DNA of 64,000 nt from NCBI GenBank assembly GCA_036245525.1, contig BTPG01000006.1:71635939-71699938 (forward strand), read 5' to 3'. A program made the translations under genes and the position numbers. The notes beneath the pieces were generated by a model. The model worked only from the letters and a program-made list of their open reading frames with translations, was not told the DNA's origin and searched no databases. Positions 30,896 to 41,577 of this stretch are shown here, one piece after another. The number at the start of each line of letters is the position of its first letter. Position 1 is the stretch's first letter. The DNA comes from Semisulcospira habei (lineage: Eukaryota > Mollusca > Gastropoda > Semisulcospiridae).

Positions 30896-31403
30896 TTTCA
30901 AATCCACGAACAAGATTTAGGAATGACTTTTTTAATTTCCTTAGGTAACTTGTAGGCACGATGCCAACCCCGCGGCACACGCTCTCCTGAAACTCGTTAT
31001 TACCGTTTAACGAGCGTAAGTATACATTCGAATTTCTGTGTTTTGACAATATAGTCTCTCTTGTCTGCATCAAGTGCGTCTTTGAAGGTTTACAAACAGC
31101 CACGGATTTGGAAAGGTCAGCCATTTTTTCTCCGGGCGGTCAAACTGAGACTGATCTGCGCTCGTGGGTTTCGATTATACACCGTCACACAAAATGCAGG
31201 TTCGTGCCATAACATTTGTTACTCAGAATCTGTTACGGTTATTAGCACTGAGATTTTTCTTTTAATAAAATAAAATAAAATAACAAATAATATACAAACA
31301 TACAGGGGGGGTCCAAAAACAATTTCTTTAGTATTGTCATTGTAACGATTTCCGCACCCATAATTGAACACCTAAGCTCTGCGTTTTCAGCTAGCATGTT
31401 GTG
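30896..31403. other. No feature recognised
   Basis: Unique-looking sequence with a short (TAAAA)n at 31264-31283. Confidence 0.4.
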
Positions 31404-31628
31404 AACCCATTACATCCTGAGGCTGATTTTTTTTTTAATTTGCTTATTGTCAATTAAAGGCTACTCTACAGATTAGGCATTAGATTAACTGTTTTAGTTC
31501 AAGGATGGTGCCAGAATAGCTTGGCGCCTCAGGCGCCAAGCTATTCTGGCACCATCCTTGAACTATCAGTCAAATTTATTGCAAGCAATGGGTGTATCAG
31601 GATGAAAAGGTCAGGATGAAAAGGGTAA
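31404..31628. mobile_element. Hairpin MITE, family HP1 (subfamily b)
   Basis: AACCCATTACATCCTGAGGC at left; TCAGGATGAAAAGG occurs twice at right (short duplication). Core 31497-31563 is perfect. Outer arms match 20485-20697. Confidence 0.85.
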
Positions 31629-31695
31629 ATTACTGTAGTAGGCATTCCTCATTTTGTGGGCAGGCTCACAATATTCACTACATGTATCTGGAAAC

Positions 31696-31708
31696 TGTAC
31701 TGGGATGA
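31696..31708 (+). repeat. 13-bp target site duplication, left copy
   Basis: TGTACTGGGATGA, identical to 33699-33711 and bracketing the Penelope-like insertion. Confidence 0.9.
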
Positions 31709-31886
31709 ATCCAGACCAAAAAGGTGACTGCCAAGCGTGTAATATGCAAAGAAGTAATCAATCCAGACCAAAAAGGTGACTGCCAAGCGTGTAATATGCA
31801 AAGAAGTAATCAATCCAGACCAAAAAGGTGACTGCCAAGCGTGTAATATGCAAAGAAGTAATCAATCCAGACCAAAAAGGTGACTG
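31708..31886 (+). repeat. 3.5 identical 52-bp tandem repeats
   Basis: AATCCAGACCAAAAAGGTGA starts at 31708, 31760, 31812 and 31864. Full units are 52 bp and identical; the last is cut after GTGACTG. It forms the 5' side of the Penelope-like insertion. Confidence 0.95.
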
Positions 31887-32420
31887 TCATCCAGTCAAGA
31901 ATCTGCTGCTATCTTTTCTGAACCTCCGTTGGTAGCTTTCAAGAGGGATATTAATTTGCGGGACATGCTTGTTCGCTCTACTCTCAAGCCTCGTCATACC
32001 ACCAGAGCCTCCGGCTCCACTCCGTGCAATGTTCCTAATTGCAAGACGTGTCCTTTTATTTGCCCTTCCACCGTGGTGAATGGTGCACGTTACAAATTCA
32101 ACATAGACAGATACTTCACGTGTCAAACCACCAACGTGATTTATGTCATCTCCTGTGTTAAATGCGGCCAACTCTATGTTGGAGAGACGGAAAGAACCAT
32201 CAACGACCGTTTCAAAGAACATCTTCAGTCTGTCAAGTACCAATACAACAGACCGGTCGGACGACATTTCAATCAGGCCGACCACTCCGTCTCAGACATT
32301 CGAGTTAAAGGCCTCTGGCTTATGCAAGCCAGTAATGTCTGGGCCAGGAAAGACCGTGAAAAATTTCTGATTAATAAACTGGGCACTGTAGCGCCACTCG
32401 GGATGAATATGAAAGATTAA
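31887..32420 (+). pseudogene. Penelope-like GIY-YIG endonuclease, RT lost
   Basis: An open frame runs from the end of the 52-bp repeats (after TGA at 31881) to the TAA following MKD at ~32420, about 178 codons. There is no good ATG at its start because the RT-encoding part is missing. Recognisable are VAFKRDINLRDMLVR (the RT-nuclease linker), the cysteine pair motif CNVPNCKTCPF, IYVISC (GIY-like) and LYVGET (YIG-like), then RTINDRFKEHL with the conserved Arg and His. The C-terminus has RKDREKFLINKLGT. The nuclease would nick target DNA for reverse transcription. The domain itself is undamaged, so the insertion is young. Confidence 0.85.
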
Positions 32421-32464
32421 CATTGTTTACCTTGCTTGTGTCTGCTACTTTACCTCACTGATTT

Positions 32465-32640
32465 ACTACTCACTAATCAGTTAGGTGATGTTGGCGCTGG
32501 TTGATATGTACATTTCCCTTGGGGACTTTCTCAGCGCTGGCCGAACGGTTAGTTGGATCCCTTGCCCTTCCCTTTCGGGCACCGGGTCTCCGGCTCACGG
32601 TTTGATACGCGGTTTTGGGGCGGGGCGATCGTGTGCATCC
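32465..32640 (+). repeat. tRNA-like (class II) block within the Penelope 3' region
   Basis: GCTGGCCGAACGGTTAGTTGG resembles a Leu/Ser-tRNA A box, and CACGGTTTGATACGCGG about 65 nt later a degraded B box. Partial homology to 14139-14225 and 14470-14600. Either a SINE inside the element or part of its 3' UTR. Confidence 0.45.
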
Positions 32641-32742
32641 CTTGGGGATGTATGTGGTCGTCTTGTTGCGTGCCTGTGTGTTTTTCTGTGGGCTGGTGGG
32701 TGCCTGTTGGGTGGGGTTGGTGGCTCTGGCTGGTTGTCTTCC

Positions 32743-32955
<213 letters not shown>

Positions 32956-33237
32956 CCCCTTATTTTTTGAGTTACCCTTGAAGACGGTTTCACAACTACC
33001 TACTCTCCACTTATACCAATATTCTCTTACTGAATTTGATTCTTTGCTTTGTTTTCATGACTTATTACTTGTTGTGTACCGTGCTAAATGCTGGGTTTTT
33101 TTTCCCGGGGTCCTCCCGTTTTTCCCCGAGGTAGTCCTCAACTTGAAGGTGATATAAAGTTTGCCTTCGGGTTGGTGTTTAGCAGGCTTTGTGTATTAGA
33201 CACTCAGCCTACTTTGTGCCCAAGGGTACTCCCCATT

Positions 33238-33366
<129 letters not shown>

Positions 33367-33599
33367 CCTCATCTACACGCCTTTTCTTTCGCTCGCTCCT
33401 GCACGTGCTTGCACACACTCTTGTCTCTCGTGTTCAGGTTCTTTCCGAGTCTCTCTCTTACGCGATTTTTCCGGTTGACGTCATTTTTACTTTTTCCGCA
33501 CTTTTGTTCTTCCTTTTCTTTTATTTTACGTCACCTCCTTCAGTTGCCACATTCCTTCTGCCATTGAAGATAAGTAGCGGCTAATCTCTATGTTTGTTT

Positions 33600-33645
33600 G
33601 TTTGTCTATTTTGACAAAGGGTATTTACCCGAAATATTAATAAAT
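33600..33645 (+). ncRNA. Hammerhead-ribozyme-like remnant in Penelope 3' end
   Basis: TTGACAAAGGGTATTTACCCGAAATA, split as TTGACAAA, stem GGGTA-TT-TACCC, then GAAA. It has the stem II hairpin and GAAA of a hammerhead, but the CUGANGA box reads UUGACAA. Penelope-like elements are known to carry hammerheads. This one probably does not cleave. Confidence 0.4.
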
Positions 33646-33698
33646 TGTGTTGTACCCGTCTTTTCTAAGCGTGTTTCTTTCTCCGTTGGGTACTTCTT

Positions 33699-33711
33699 TG
33701 TACTGGGATGA
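33699..33711 (+). repeat. 13-bp target site duplication, right copy
   Basis: TGTACTGGGATGA, same as 31696-31708. Confidence 0.9.
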
Positions 33712-34012
33712 CATATTTCATTATAATTCGTTAATTTACATCTCCGTTTCATGAAATAATTGTAACATCAGTATGAGGCTACACGCCCGTGCTTGCTTTT
33801 CATTTTTTAAAAAATGTAATACCGAGCCAGTTTAGCCAGCCTAAGCCACCAAAGACGCTAAAATAACGGAAAGGAACTCCACACTAGATGAATAAGCGTG
33901 ATCACTCAGGAGCAGTTCCTTGGGGTGTCAGTACAATGCGGTACATAGAGATTTGCCAAGCAGATCAGGCACGAATCTTACTGTCTGTAACCTACTACAG
34001 ACAGTAACAGAG
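33712..34012. other. No feature recognised
   Basis: Unique-looking sequence; CTACTGTCTG and CAGACAGTA form a small inverted repeat near 33980-34005. Confidence 0.4.
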
Positions 34013-34174
34013 TTATCTCGTTCAGCTCGACGCACGTATTTCCCAAATTTTGGAGGCGTCATATAACGACTATGCACCTGTTGCAGGAGATGAATCGAGT
34101 TAATCTGGCACTACCCTTGAATTATCATGGTCGACCCATCTCCTGCTGTAGTGCGTCAGGGTTGAATGGGTTAA
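34013..34174. mobile_element. HP1 element with left arm deleted
   Basis: The left outer part (TATTTCCCAAATTTTGGAGG, TGCACCTGTTGCAGGAGATG) jumps straight to AATCTGGCACTACCCTTGAA, so the left stem and centre are gone. It ends GGGTTGAATGGGTTAA. Confidence 0.8.
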
Positions 34175-34356
34175 CTCATTCTACCCCAACACCGAAATCC
34201 CAAAATTTTGACGTCGTCCTCTGAAGACTGCATTGCAGTGCAGGACACAGATCGACCATGATAGTTCCATAGGCGCCAAGCTATTCTGGCATCACCATTG
34301 AACTATCATGGTCGATCCTTATCTTGCTGTGGTGTGTCTGGGGTAGAATGAGTTAA
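34171..34356. mobile_element. HP1 element with partial left-arm deletion
   Basis: Shares its TTAA with the previous copy. GACCATGATAGTTCCATAGG then GCGCCAAGCTATTCTGGCAT: the left arm is cut to GATAGTTC. It ends GGGGTAGAATGAGTTAA. Confidence 0.8.
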
Positions 34357-34620
34357 TCAGACCACAGGTAGTATACCGGCTGAGGAGCAAAAGAAATGCA
34401 ACATTTGTTTTGCTCCTCAGTACATTTGGTAGACAATGCCACTTTCTGATCTGGAACTGAAACGATTCAATTTAAAACAACAATTTCTAGGGCCGATCTA
34501 GGCTTTAGTTGGTCTACGCAGGCCAACAAAAGCTTACATCAGCCGGAGGAACTTTTGTTCACCGGGGTGAAAGGTACTCTGTGACTATTTAAATGAGGAT
34601 GCGGCATTTATTTTTACATT

Positions 34621-34715
34621 TTAACCCGCCGTTGCGTGTCGGTAGCGGTTTTAGTCGCGATGATTCCCACAGGAGCCAAAGCGACTAAAACAGCTACCGT
34701 CATGCAAAGGGTTAA
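34621..34715. mobile_element. Hairpin MITE, family HP4
   Basis: 95 bp, TTAACCCGCCGTTGCGTGTC to CATGCAAAGGGTTAA; long stem with a few mismatches. Confidence 0.8.
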
Positions 34716-34857
34716 AATACCCGCAATTGTCGGATAAAAAGATTCGTTTGTGTGAATTAAATTTGAAATTTACTGAAATAAAAATTTGGAAAACATGCTG
34801 CCGAGGTGCTCATTTCGTGTAGGTTTCACAACACCCTCCAACACACCACATACGCAG

Positions 34858-35050
34858 GTGCACACACACGCACACGCACGCATGTACGAACACACACACA
34901 CACACATACACACATACACATACACACACATTTACATACAGTTGTACATACATACATATATACATACATGCATGCATGCATGCATGCATACATACATACA
35001 TGCATACATACATACAAACATACATACATACATACATATACATACATGCA
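34858..35050. repeat. (CA)n/(CATA)n/(CATG)n microsatellite
   Basis: ACACACGC, CACATACA and GCATGCAT blocks, similar in style to 16300-16635. Confidence 0.9.
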
Positions 35051-35526
35051 TGCACTATACTACAAAAGATCGTACCAAATGTATACTATTGAGGGGTTTT
35101 TATTCGCATTTGTGTACATTTGCAGATGTGAAAACAACATGAAAATACTGCTTGCTGGTGAGACGTAAGACGAGAGATCTGAGCGAAGTTCACTTTACCA
35201 ACGTTGTTCAGATAAACCACGACTCAATCTAGGTTGCATAAGTAGGTACGTGTACGATCTTAGCAATGCTGTCCACTTCACTACAGTTCAATGGTTTATC
35301 GTGCTTCAAATTCTACTAGAAAGAAGGGAAGTGTTGTATTCTAGTCAACTCTCAAGCCGAGTGGCTAAACACAGACGAAAAAGTGCGTAAAACGCAATGA
35401 AATAGCAAACAAAGACAAAATTTGCTATAAAACCCAGTAACCAACAGCTAATATAAAGAGTAATCTGCTATCGTGTTGTAGAACAGACTGCTGGACTCTC
35501 TGCCTCAGTCTGCACCTAGGAGTCAC
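35051..35526. other. No feature recognised
   Basis: Unique-looking sequence. Confidence 0.4.
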
Positions 35527-35720
35527 GTGAATTATCAGGTGGTATCTAATAGGTGCCTCTGTTGTCATGGTGACGCGTCCACCAATCAGAGGCTGCTGAC
35601 GAGGGAGACTGGGAAGGTTGGAGATTTTTCATTTCTGTCTCTGGGGTTTAAGCCCCAGATCATGTGTCGGTTCATGAGTAAGGATAAATTATCACTGAGA
35701 AGGAACAGGAACAGGTGAGG
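35527..35720. repeat. Block P, copy 1 (3' of gene A)
   Basis: GTGCCTCTGTTGTCATGGTGAC, CAGAGGCTGCTGACG and CCCAGATCATGTGTCGGTT match 49160-49390 in order. It lies 1.4 kb downstream of the gene A terminal exon, while copy 2 lies 1.3 kb downstream of the gene B terminal exon. Confidence 0.55.
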
Positions 35721-35931
35721 AGGTATTCGAGAACCAAGATGCGAACTGAGGAACCAACAAAAATGAATAAACCTACTTATTTCCCGTAGACATCCCCCAT
35801 CGTGCTTGCGAGTGGTAAGTGATTGTCGTTCATTCGAAAACACAAAAAGAGAAACAATGAGAGGTGCCCGACGTTTTGTTTGTTTTTTGTTGTATTTTTT
35901 GTTGTTGTTGTTTTTTGCTCAGTGTTCTTCC

Positions 35932-36023
35932 TTAACCCTTTGGGTGTCGTTATCGGTTTTAGTCGCCATGATTCCTGTAAGAATCATCGCGACTAAAACC
36001 GCTGCAAACACCCAAAGGGTTGA
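35932..36023. mobile_element. Hairpin MITE, family HP4
   Basis: TTAACCCTTTGGGTGTCGTT to ACACCCAAAGGGTTGAA; stem through GATTCCTGTAAGAATCATCG. Confidence 0.8.
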
Positions 36024-36927
36024 AAACAATGCTGACAATAGATAAAGAAACCGATGCCGTAAATCGGAAACCTTCACCTTTCTGTAAGATGAGAATTTCC
36101 CAACAATTCTAACCTGTATATTACATTAATATTTCACATACTGTATTGGCAGAAATTGTCACACAAAAAAGTGACATGAACATAGATAAAGACGACAAGT
36201 AGACGGCAACCTCTCTGTGCTGCAATTAAAGCTTTGAAAGTGGTTTACTCAGTGAGAAGGTTGTGTAGGAAAAGTCAGAGTCACTGCACATTTCAAACAC
36301 ATGGACATGGACCTGTCTGACGAACAGTTTGACTACAAGTGTATGATGACTATCTGAGGTATACACGAAGGTACAATAAGAATAAAGGCAGATACAAGAA
36401 ACTAGCAAAACACATCTACAAAAATGTTTCCAGTCGCTTGTCCAATGGGATAGCATTTGTCGTAGACCATCATCGGTTATGAAACACTTTTGGAATAAAA
36501 TATTATAGAGGCTAAAACAAATTGCTATGAAGTTGTTGGAAATATTCATCCGGTTACCGCCAAATTAAATTTTGTGTGCGTAAATTACATGTCTTTAAAA
36601 GTCATTCGCTTTAATAAACATAAACTTCAAAAATAGCTAGTAACGAGTTTTTCCTCTTGACACTTTTTTTGCAAGAAATATACAAATTCAATTCCCTTCA
36701 ATCGGGATTCTGAGAATTAATGTCTTTTACTGGTAAAGATTGGGTCCAGTTTTTCCTCAAAATAAGGGTGTTGTTTTCGATAAACCCCATTGTGCATCAA
36801 GCCACTGGTACTGTCTGCATTTCCCGTGGCTGCATGCTCAAAGGGTTAATCTAGGACCACTTATATGTACCTACTAAACGCAATCGTAACCTACTTATTC
36901 CAGGCAGTCATTTGGTGGTGGTTTCTT
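36024..36927. other. No feature recognised
   Basis: About 900 bp of unique-looking AT-rich sequence without coding signal; could hold gene A 3' flank. Confidence 0.4.
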
Positions 36928-37029
36928 TTAACTCATTTGCAGGAGATGGGTCGACCATGATAATTCAAGGACAATGCCGACAGGGTCGACCCATCTCCTG
37001 CTGTAGTGCGTCAGGGCTGAATGTGTTAA
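36928..37029. mobile_element. HP1 element collapsed to 102 bp
   Basis: TTAACTCATTTGCAGGAGAT, GGGTCGACCATGATAATTCA, then GACAGGGTCGACCCATCTCC and GGGCTGAATGTGTTAA. The GGCGCC centre and most of the right stem are missing while both TTAA ends remain. Confidence 0.8.
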
Positions 37030-37083
37030 ACTTCATCCCGACAACAGGTCGGTAGAGCTGGTGACTGCCGATCGGTGCCTGCT

Positions 37084-37154
37084 GATTACATGAAACGTGA
37101 CGTCACAACGGAGGCCAGGAGGAGCACAATGGAAGCAATCACACCCGATGCACC
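37084..37154 (-). CDS. Gene A terminal exon, hydrophobic C-terminus
   Basis: After GTTTCTTGCAG the minus strand reads 2 nt plus 22 codons to TAA: GASGVIASIVLLLASVVTSRFM. Same length (71 nt), phase and pattern as the gene B terminal exon at 50767-50697, both ending VTSRF(M/L). Such a tail fits a GPI-anchor signal, or less likely a very short membrane anchor. It pairs in phase with the donor at 38111. Confidence 0.65.
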
Positions 37155-37566
37155 GCCTGCAAGAAACAACATATAATTATTGCTGATTATTACAGTCGTT
37201 CAGCTTGTAGAAATTGTATCCTACCCATTAACATTCATGCAAGCGCCGGTACTTTAAACAGTATCGACGCCTGCCTGTACTAGAAATTATATATTAATAG
37301 ATAAACAACAGAGAATAAAACAGGATGTACCTGAATAGTAATTTTATCATAATTATTAAAAATAATTAAATTCGATCTTGCAAAATTTCCATTAGCAATA
37401 ACAACAAAAGTCATTCTTGGTCGTTGAAATAGGTGAGTCAATTTTCCTGATAATCGGTCTGTTTACAAACAATAAGTCATTTCATGTCGTTAGTCAGTAA
37501 ATTACATGGAGATGGATTTGGGGGAGGGGGGATGTCCTAACATTGTGATGCGTAACTGGCTGGGTT

Positions 37567-37621
37567 TTGTTTGTTTGTTTGTTTGTTTGTTTGTTTGTTT
37601 GTTTGTTTGTTTGTTTGTTTT
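37567..37621. repeat. (GTTT)n microsatellite
   Basis: About 13 TTTG units. Confidence 0.95.
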
Positions 37622-37689
37622 TTGTTTTTTTGTTTTTTTTCACGGTTCCCTTGACTCGTGATCACGATTTTGTCATCCGCGTCATTTGT

Positions 37690-37955
37690 GACCACCCCTC
37701 CTCCCCCACCCCCAACCCCACCCCACCCCTACCCCCTCCACCCCCAATATGTTTATGTTTTATAAGGTTGCAAAGTGTCTTTGTCGACTCCTTCCATCAT
37801 GAAACGTGAACGCTATTTGGGGGGGGGGGGGGGGGATTCGTGAATCGCATAATAAATTGTCGTGAATCCGTGATGCTACACACCCCTCCCCCCCCCCACA
37901 CACACACACACACATACATCACCCCCCACCCCCACCCCAACCCCAACCCCTTACA
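37690..37955. repeat. C-rich and G-run tracts in gene A intron
   Basis: CCCCACCCCAACCCC-type runs at 37695-37745 and 37885-37950, with a G-run at ~37819-37834. The C-rich parts could form G-quadruplex on the minus (transcribed-sense) strand. Confidence 0.8.
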
Positions 37956-38111
37956 TGCAGTAAACTCGCTAATCAGTCCGTTAGTCTGTTAGACAGAAAA
38001 TCGATTGCTCTGTATTTATTAGGAGTAATCGTCAGTGAAAAAATGACTCCAAGCAACGACGACAATAAAATCCCATGGACACCACACCCCACCACCATTT
38101 CAAACACTTAC

Positions 38112-38268
38112 TCATACTGCATAGTTTCCTATCCGCTGATGCCGTGTATCCACTCTTGCACGCGCACAAGCTGCTTGCCGCTACACACTCTCCGTTTGCA
38201 AGGCAATGTGCGGCATTTGGTGAGGCGCAGCTCCCCCCCCCCCCCCCCCCCCCCCCCCGAAAGAATTT
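38112..38268 (-). CDS. Gene A six-cysteine module exon with internal poly-G
   Basis: Minus strand: TTTAAATTTCAG acceptor, KFFR, a 26-G tract (poly-Gly), then SCASPNAAHCLANGECVAAS and SLCACKSGYTASADRKLC, and donor GTAAGTG at 38111. The six-cysteine spacing resembles the gene B modules (EB/EGF-like). It ends in phase 1, fitting the terminal exon. As written the exon is 157 nt, one off a phase-1/phase-1 length; a one-base error or expansion in the homopolymer would explain this. No signal-peptide exon for gene A was found, so it may be a partial duplicate or an alternative 3' end of gene B. Confidence 0.6.
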
Positions 38269-38299
38269 CTGAAATTTAAAGAAGTTTCTTATCATAGAC

Positions 38300-38464
38300 G
38301 ATTTCCGGAAATAAGCGTAGGTCAGAAACTGTGCGCCTTTCGACGCAAAAAGTAGACTAAAAGCCCGGACAAACATGCAATATTGCATGTTTGACCGGGC
38401 TTTTAATCCACTGTTTGCGCCAAAAGGCGCGCAGTTTTTGACCTACGTCTGATTTCGTCTATTA
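38300..38464. mobile_element. 165-bp palindromic element, family HP9
   Basis: ATAGACGATTTCCGGAAATA at left and GATTTCGTCTAT at right. The arms share GCGTAGGTCA, GTGCGCCTTT and the perfect centre AAGCCCGGACAAACATGCAA with its partner. No TTAA; class unknown. Single copy here. Confidence 0.75.
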
Positions 38465-38829
38465 CACTCTGGTTCCAAACCTTCCTGCTCTACATGAATT
38501 ATAAAGCAGATGTGTGCAACAGAGGTTATCCGTAAATCAGAAGTGAGTCAAACATTGCACAGACTTTATACATTCGGTGGATTCAAACAGTCCGCCCCAT
38601 TTGCAGGTCTTGCGTAGTTTATCTCCACAATGGAAGGTACGTGTTCGGCGTTAAAGACCTACTAGAGTCGTGCAAAAGACAGAGGTCTAAAGCGTCAGGG
38701 CTGCTTCCCTAAGAATGCTACTGTAGCTCAAACTGGTGGTTTCTTTCGCATGTTGTGAGAACTGGAAACAGAGAAAAACACACCTGAACGAGATCGCTCT
38801 CATAAACACGAGATCATGAGTGTACAAGA
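38465..38829. other. No feature recognised
   Basis: Unique-looking sequence. Confidence 0.4.
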
Positions 38830-38909
38830 TTAACTCATTCGAGACGTGCCGCCTCCGGATACGCGGCATAAGCCGCGTATCCAGAGGCGGCACGTCTCGA
38901 ATGAGCTAA
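38830..38909. mobile_element. Hairpin MITE, family HP3, perfect
   Basis: 80 bp: TTAACTCATTCGAGACGTGC to GCACGTCTCGAATGAGCTAA, a near-perfect palindrome centred on GCGGCATAAGCCGC. The best HP3 copy. Confidence 0.85.
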
Positions 38910-39242
38910 TGTGTCCCAGCCTAGGCACAGCCCCGACCTCCGATAGTGTGAGGTATAAGGAATTTGCAATTTCATATTGAATTTAAAAACAAATCTTAGC
39001 TTGGATAGAACAACGGTTATGTCACTGACCCATACCACTGGCCTACGTTATCATAACATTGGTGCGACATATAATGCTCACAAAGAAGGGGACATTAACA
39101 TTTCAGCTTGAAACATGTCAGCTTTTCTCAGGTAGGGTATATGGTTTTGTTTTCATTGCTACGTCACACGACCAGTCTCTTTTGTGCAAACGGCAAACCA
39201 TGTGACCTTGCTACAAAAACTTGTCGAAGAGCTAGCCCGGTC

Positions 39243-39450
39243 CACCATGCACCATCCCCCCCCCCCTCCGCACCCCCCACCTCCCCCAGTACTCTATAAG
39301 ATGGGCTTCAAAGTGTACCTTAGTATGTCCTGCGATGTTTCAGCCATGTTCCCCTAAAATCCTTAGGAACACACCAGAGATATAGCCGATGGCGCAAGGG
39401 TAAACCCATTCACGCTCTTCGCTGATGCTAAAATGAGCTTGAAAAACATT
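39243..39450 (+). repeat. Inverted duplication segment A, left
   Basis: GTACTCTATAAGATGGGCTT, AAAATCCTTAGGAACACACC and CGCTCTTCGCTGATGCTAAA are the reverse complement of sequence in 43340-43552. Confidence 0.85.
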
Positions 39451-39529
39451 TTCCTCTAATAAATCAGAATTCATTCCAAAAGAATAGGATTTTTTAGGTT
39501 TTAATGCTTAGGATAGAGTACCACAACCT

Positions 39530-39785
39530 TATAATATGATGCTCTGGTGCATTTAGGGGCCATAGTGGCTGGATCTGCTGCCCAACCCCCATTTTACCAG
39601 TACGCAAAAGAACGCAAAAGAATAATTAAAAAATTGCTTACGTCATAATCCTCTGTTTAAATATTTTTGTTGCCAGTTTTCTTAACAAAGAATGCATATT
39701 GAGCGTACAAATGTGTGATCATTTCATTAATTTCAATGTGACCCAGAAATTTAATTGTAATTCTTTTTAGTTAAGGCATAAAAAG
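39530..39785 (+). repeat. Inverted duplication segment B, left
   Basis: TATGATGCTCTGGTGCATTT, TTTTACCAGTACGCAAAAGA and AATATTTTTGTTGCCAGTTT correspond to the reverse complement of 42490-42722. Confidence 0.85.
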
Positions 39786-39789
39786 GGGG

Positions 39790-41577
39790 AACCGTCTGTA
39801 AGCAGGGGCTGCCGCTGAAGCTTCTACCGTCTAGAGTTGGAGGCACGAAGTACCGATGGCTGAAAAACTTCCTCTTCAACAGAACAGTGAGACGGCACAT
39901 TCAGCAGTATTGTCAAACTCCGGGAAGGTGTAGCTCAGGGAGGTGTTGTGTCTGATGCTGTTCTTGGTTTACATTAATGACATCAGTACAGCAGTACCAA
40001 GGCTCGTCTCAAACATCCTCCATGCGGATGGCTTTGCAGTGTGGAGCACAGCAGAACATACAGAAACAGCATCCTGCAGAATCCAGGATGTTGCCAACTG
40101 AGTCAGCAGCTGGACTGAAAGATGGCCACTCAAACTGAGCTAGACCATCTCTTTCAATCAGATGGAAGAGGACACCTTAACAACTGGAGACCTTCCAGTA
40201 CCAAAGACAAACAGGCCAACTTTACTGGCAACAAATAAATTACTGGGTTCAGGTGGAGGCCTCACGTCGAAGACATGGAAGCTAGAGCTGCGGGGGAAAA
40301 AGTCTCTGATGAAGAAACTGGTGGGGACCACGTTGTCGCAAATTACAGCATCCTGGCGCAAGCAAACACCAGCTCGGTCAAAGCCAGTAGTGCTGTACCT
40401 AGATTCATCGACAACATGAAATACTGCCTCCAAAAAACAACAAAGCCAGCCTTGACAAGATGCAGAACATGGATCATTCTCATGATGCAGTGACATTCTT
40501 ATGGCAATCTGGAGCACCGCATATTTAGGAAATGGAAGACACTGGAACGCAGAACAGCACACAAGGTGAAGAGACTCACTAAACACCGACAGCACTGGAG
40601 ACTACAGGAGCAGACCAAGAACCGTCAGAAACGCCCAAGTCTGAACCGCCAACTGAAGGTCCTGCAAAGGTCCTGGAACCAAGCCCAAAGATGTGTGAAG
40701 AGCGCCCTTCAGATATCTGGACATCTCGAAAGAGCCATCTAGACAACTTAAACGATGATCAGGTCACAGCACTGCACAAGCCATCTCGCTGGAGATTATG
40801 CACAAGCGCTACCCTAACAGCAGCTGTGCTCACATCTACACATGTAGGTCCGCACAAGACGCCGTGTACATCTGTTGTGCCGACTGCACTAATACCTCCC
40901 TCTCCTTACCAGCTTGCGGCAGCAGCTCCAACTAACGTACAGATCTGTAGGCGCTCAACACAACAGCAGAGCTCTAGCTAGGGTAAGGCAGCAGCTTGAT
41001 CCACTGATCTCCTCACCAGGAAGTTTCAAGATAGACTGGATGCCCTGTCCAGCCACCACAAAACAGTGTTGCAGTGGATTCCAGTGCATTCTGGAGTAGC
41101 TGGGAATGGAGAAGCTAACAGCCTGACCAAAGCAGGCGCCAGGCTACCTCAAGATCACAAACTCCTGTAAAGAAACCAAGACACTACAGCAACAAAGTGA
41201 TTGGCAACAGCAGAATGGCGGCTGCAGCCCGTGGGCAGACATCAACAAGCTGAACGGGTAGAGCCAGACCATCGTCTTCCATCTACGCACTGATCACTCT
41301 GGACTCACCTCGTGAGACTGGGTCTTGTGGAAACAGAACTATGCGAATGTGGCGTAGAAAATCAGTCTCCTTAGCTCATTCTCCAGACCTGTCCAATCAG
41401 AGAAGCGGTCCGCTGGCAGTTCTGACCAAAAGACACGGCATTGTACACCAAACTCTGAGAACCCGCTGCCGAGCTCGTGACAGCTCACTTATTGGCAGTC
41501 AGAACAATATAAGATTTAAAGACGGCCATCAAGGAATTGAACGTAGCAGAAGAAGAAGGCAAAAAAAAAAGGGATAG
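39790..41577 (+). pseudogene. Heavily decayed LINE with RT and RNase H remnants
   Basis: Plus-strand pieces in shifting frames: WLKNFLFNRTV, then a damaged REGVVSDAV and VYINDIS, SNILHADGFAVW (the catalytic ADD box reads ADG), WTERWPLKLS, GGLTSKTWKLELRGKKSLMK, and downstream VLQWIPVHSGVAGNGEANSL, which is the RNase H C-terminal motif. Such RT-RNase H LINEs occur in the I/Ingi-like group. The 3' end is near GCAGAAGAAGAAGGC plus poly-A (~41577). Multiple frameshifts and stops: an old copy. It sits in the loop of the inverted duplication. Confidence 0.7.

Noticed and set aside
35586..35843. 85-codon minus frame in block P
   Set aside because: Shares only a short NRHMIWG stretch with the other block and has no start or domain; more likely UTR or repeat.
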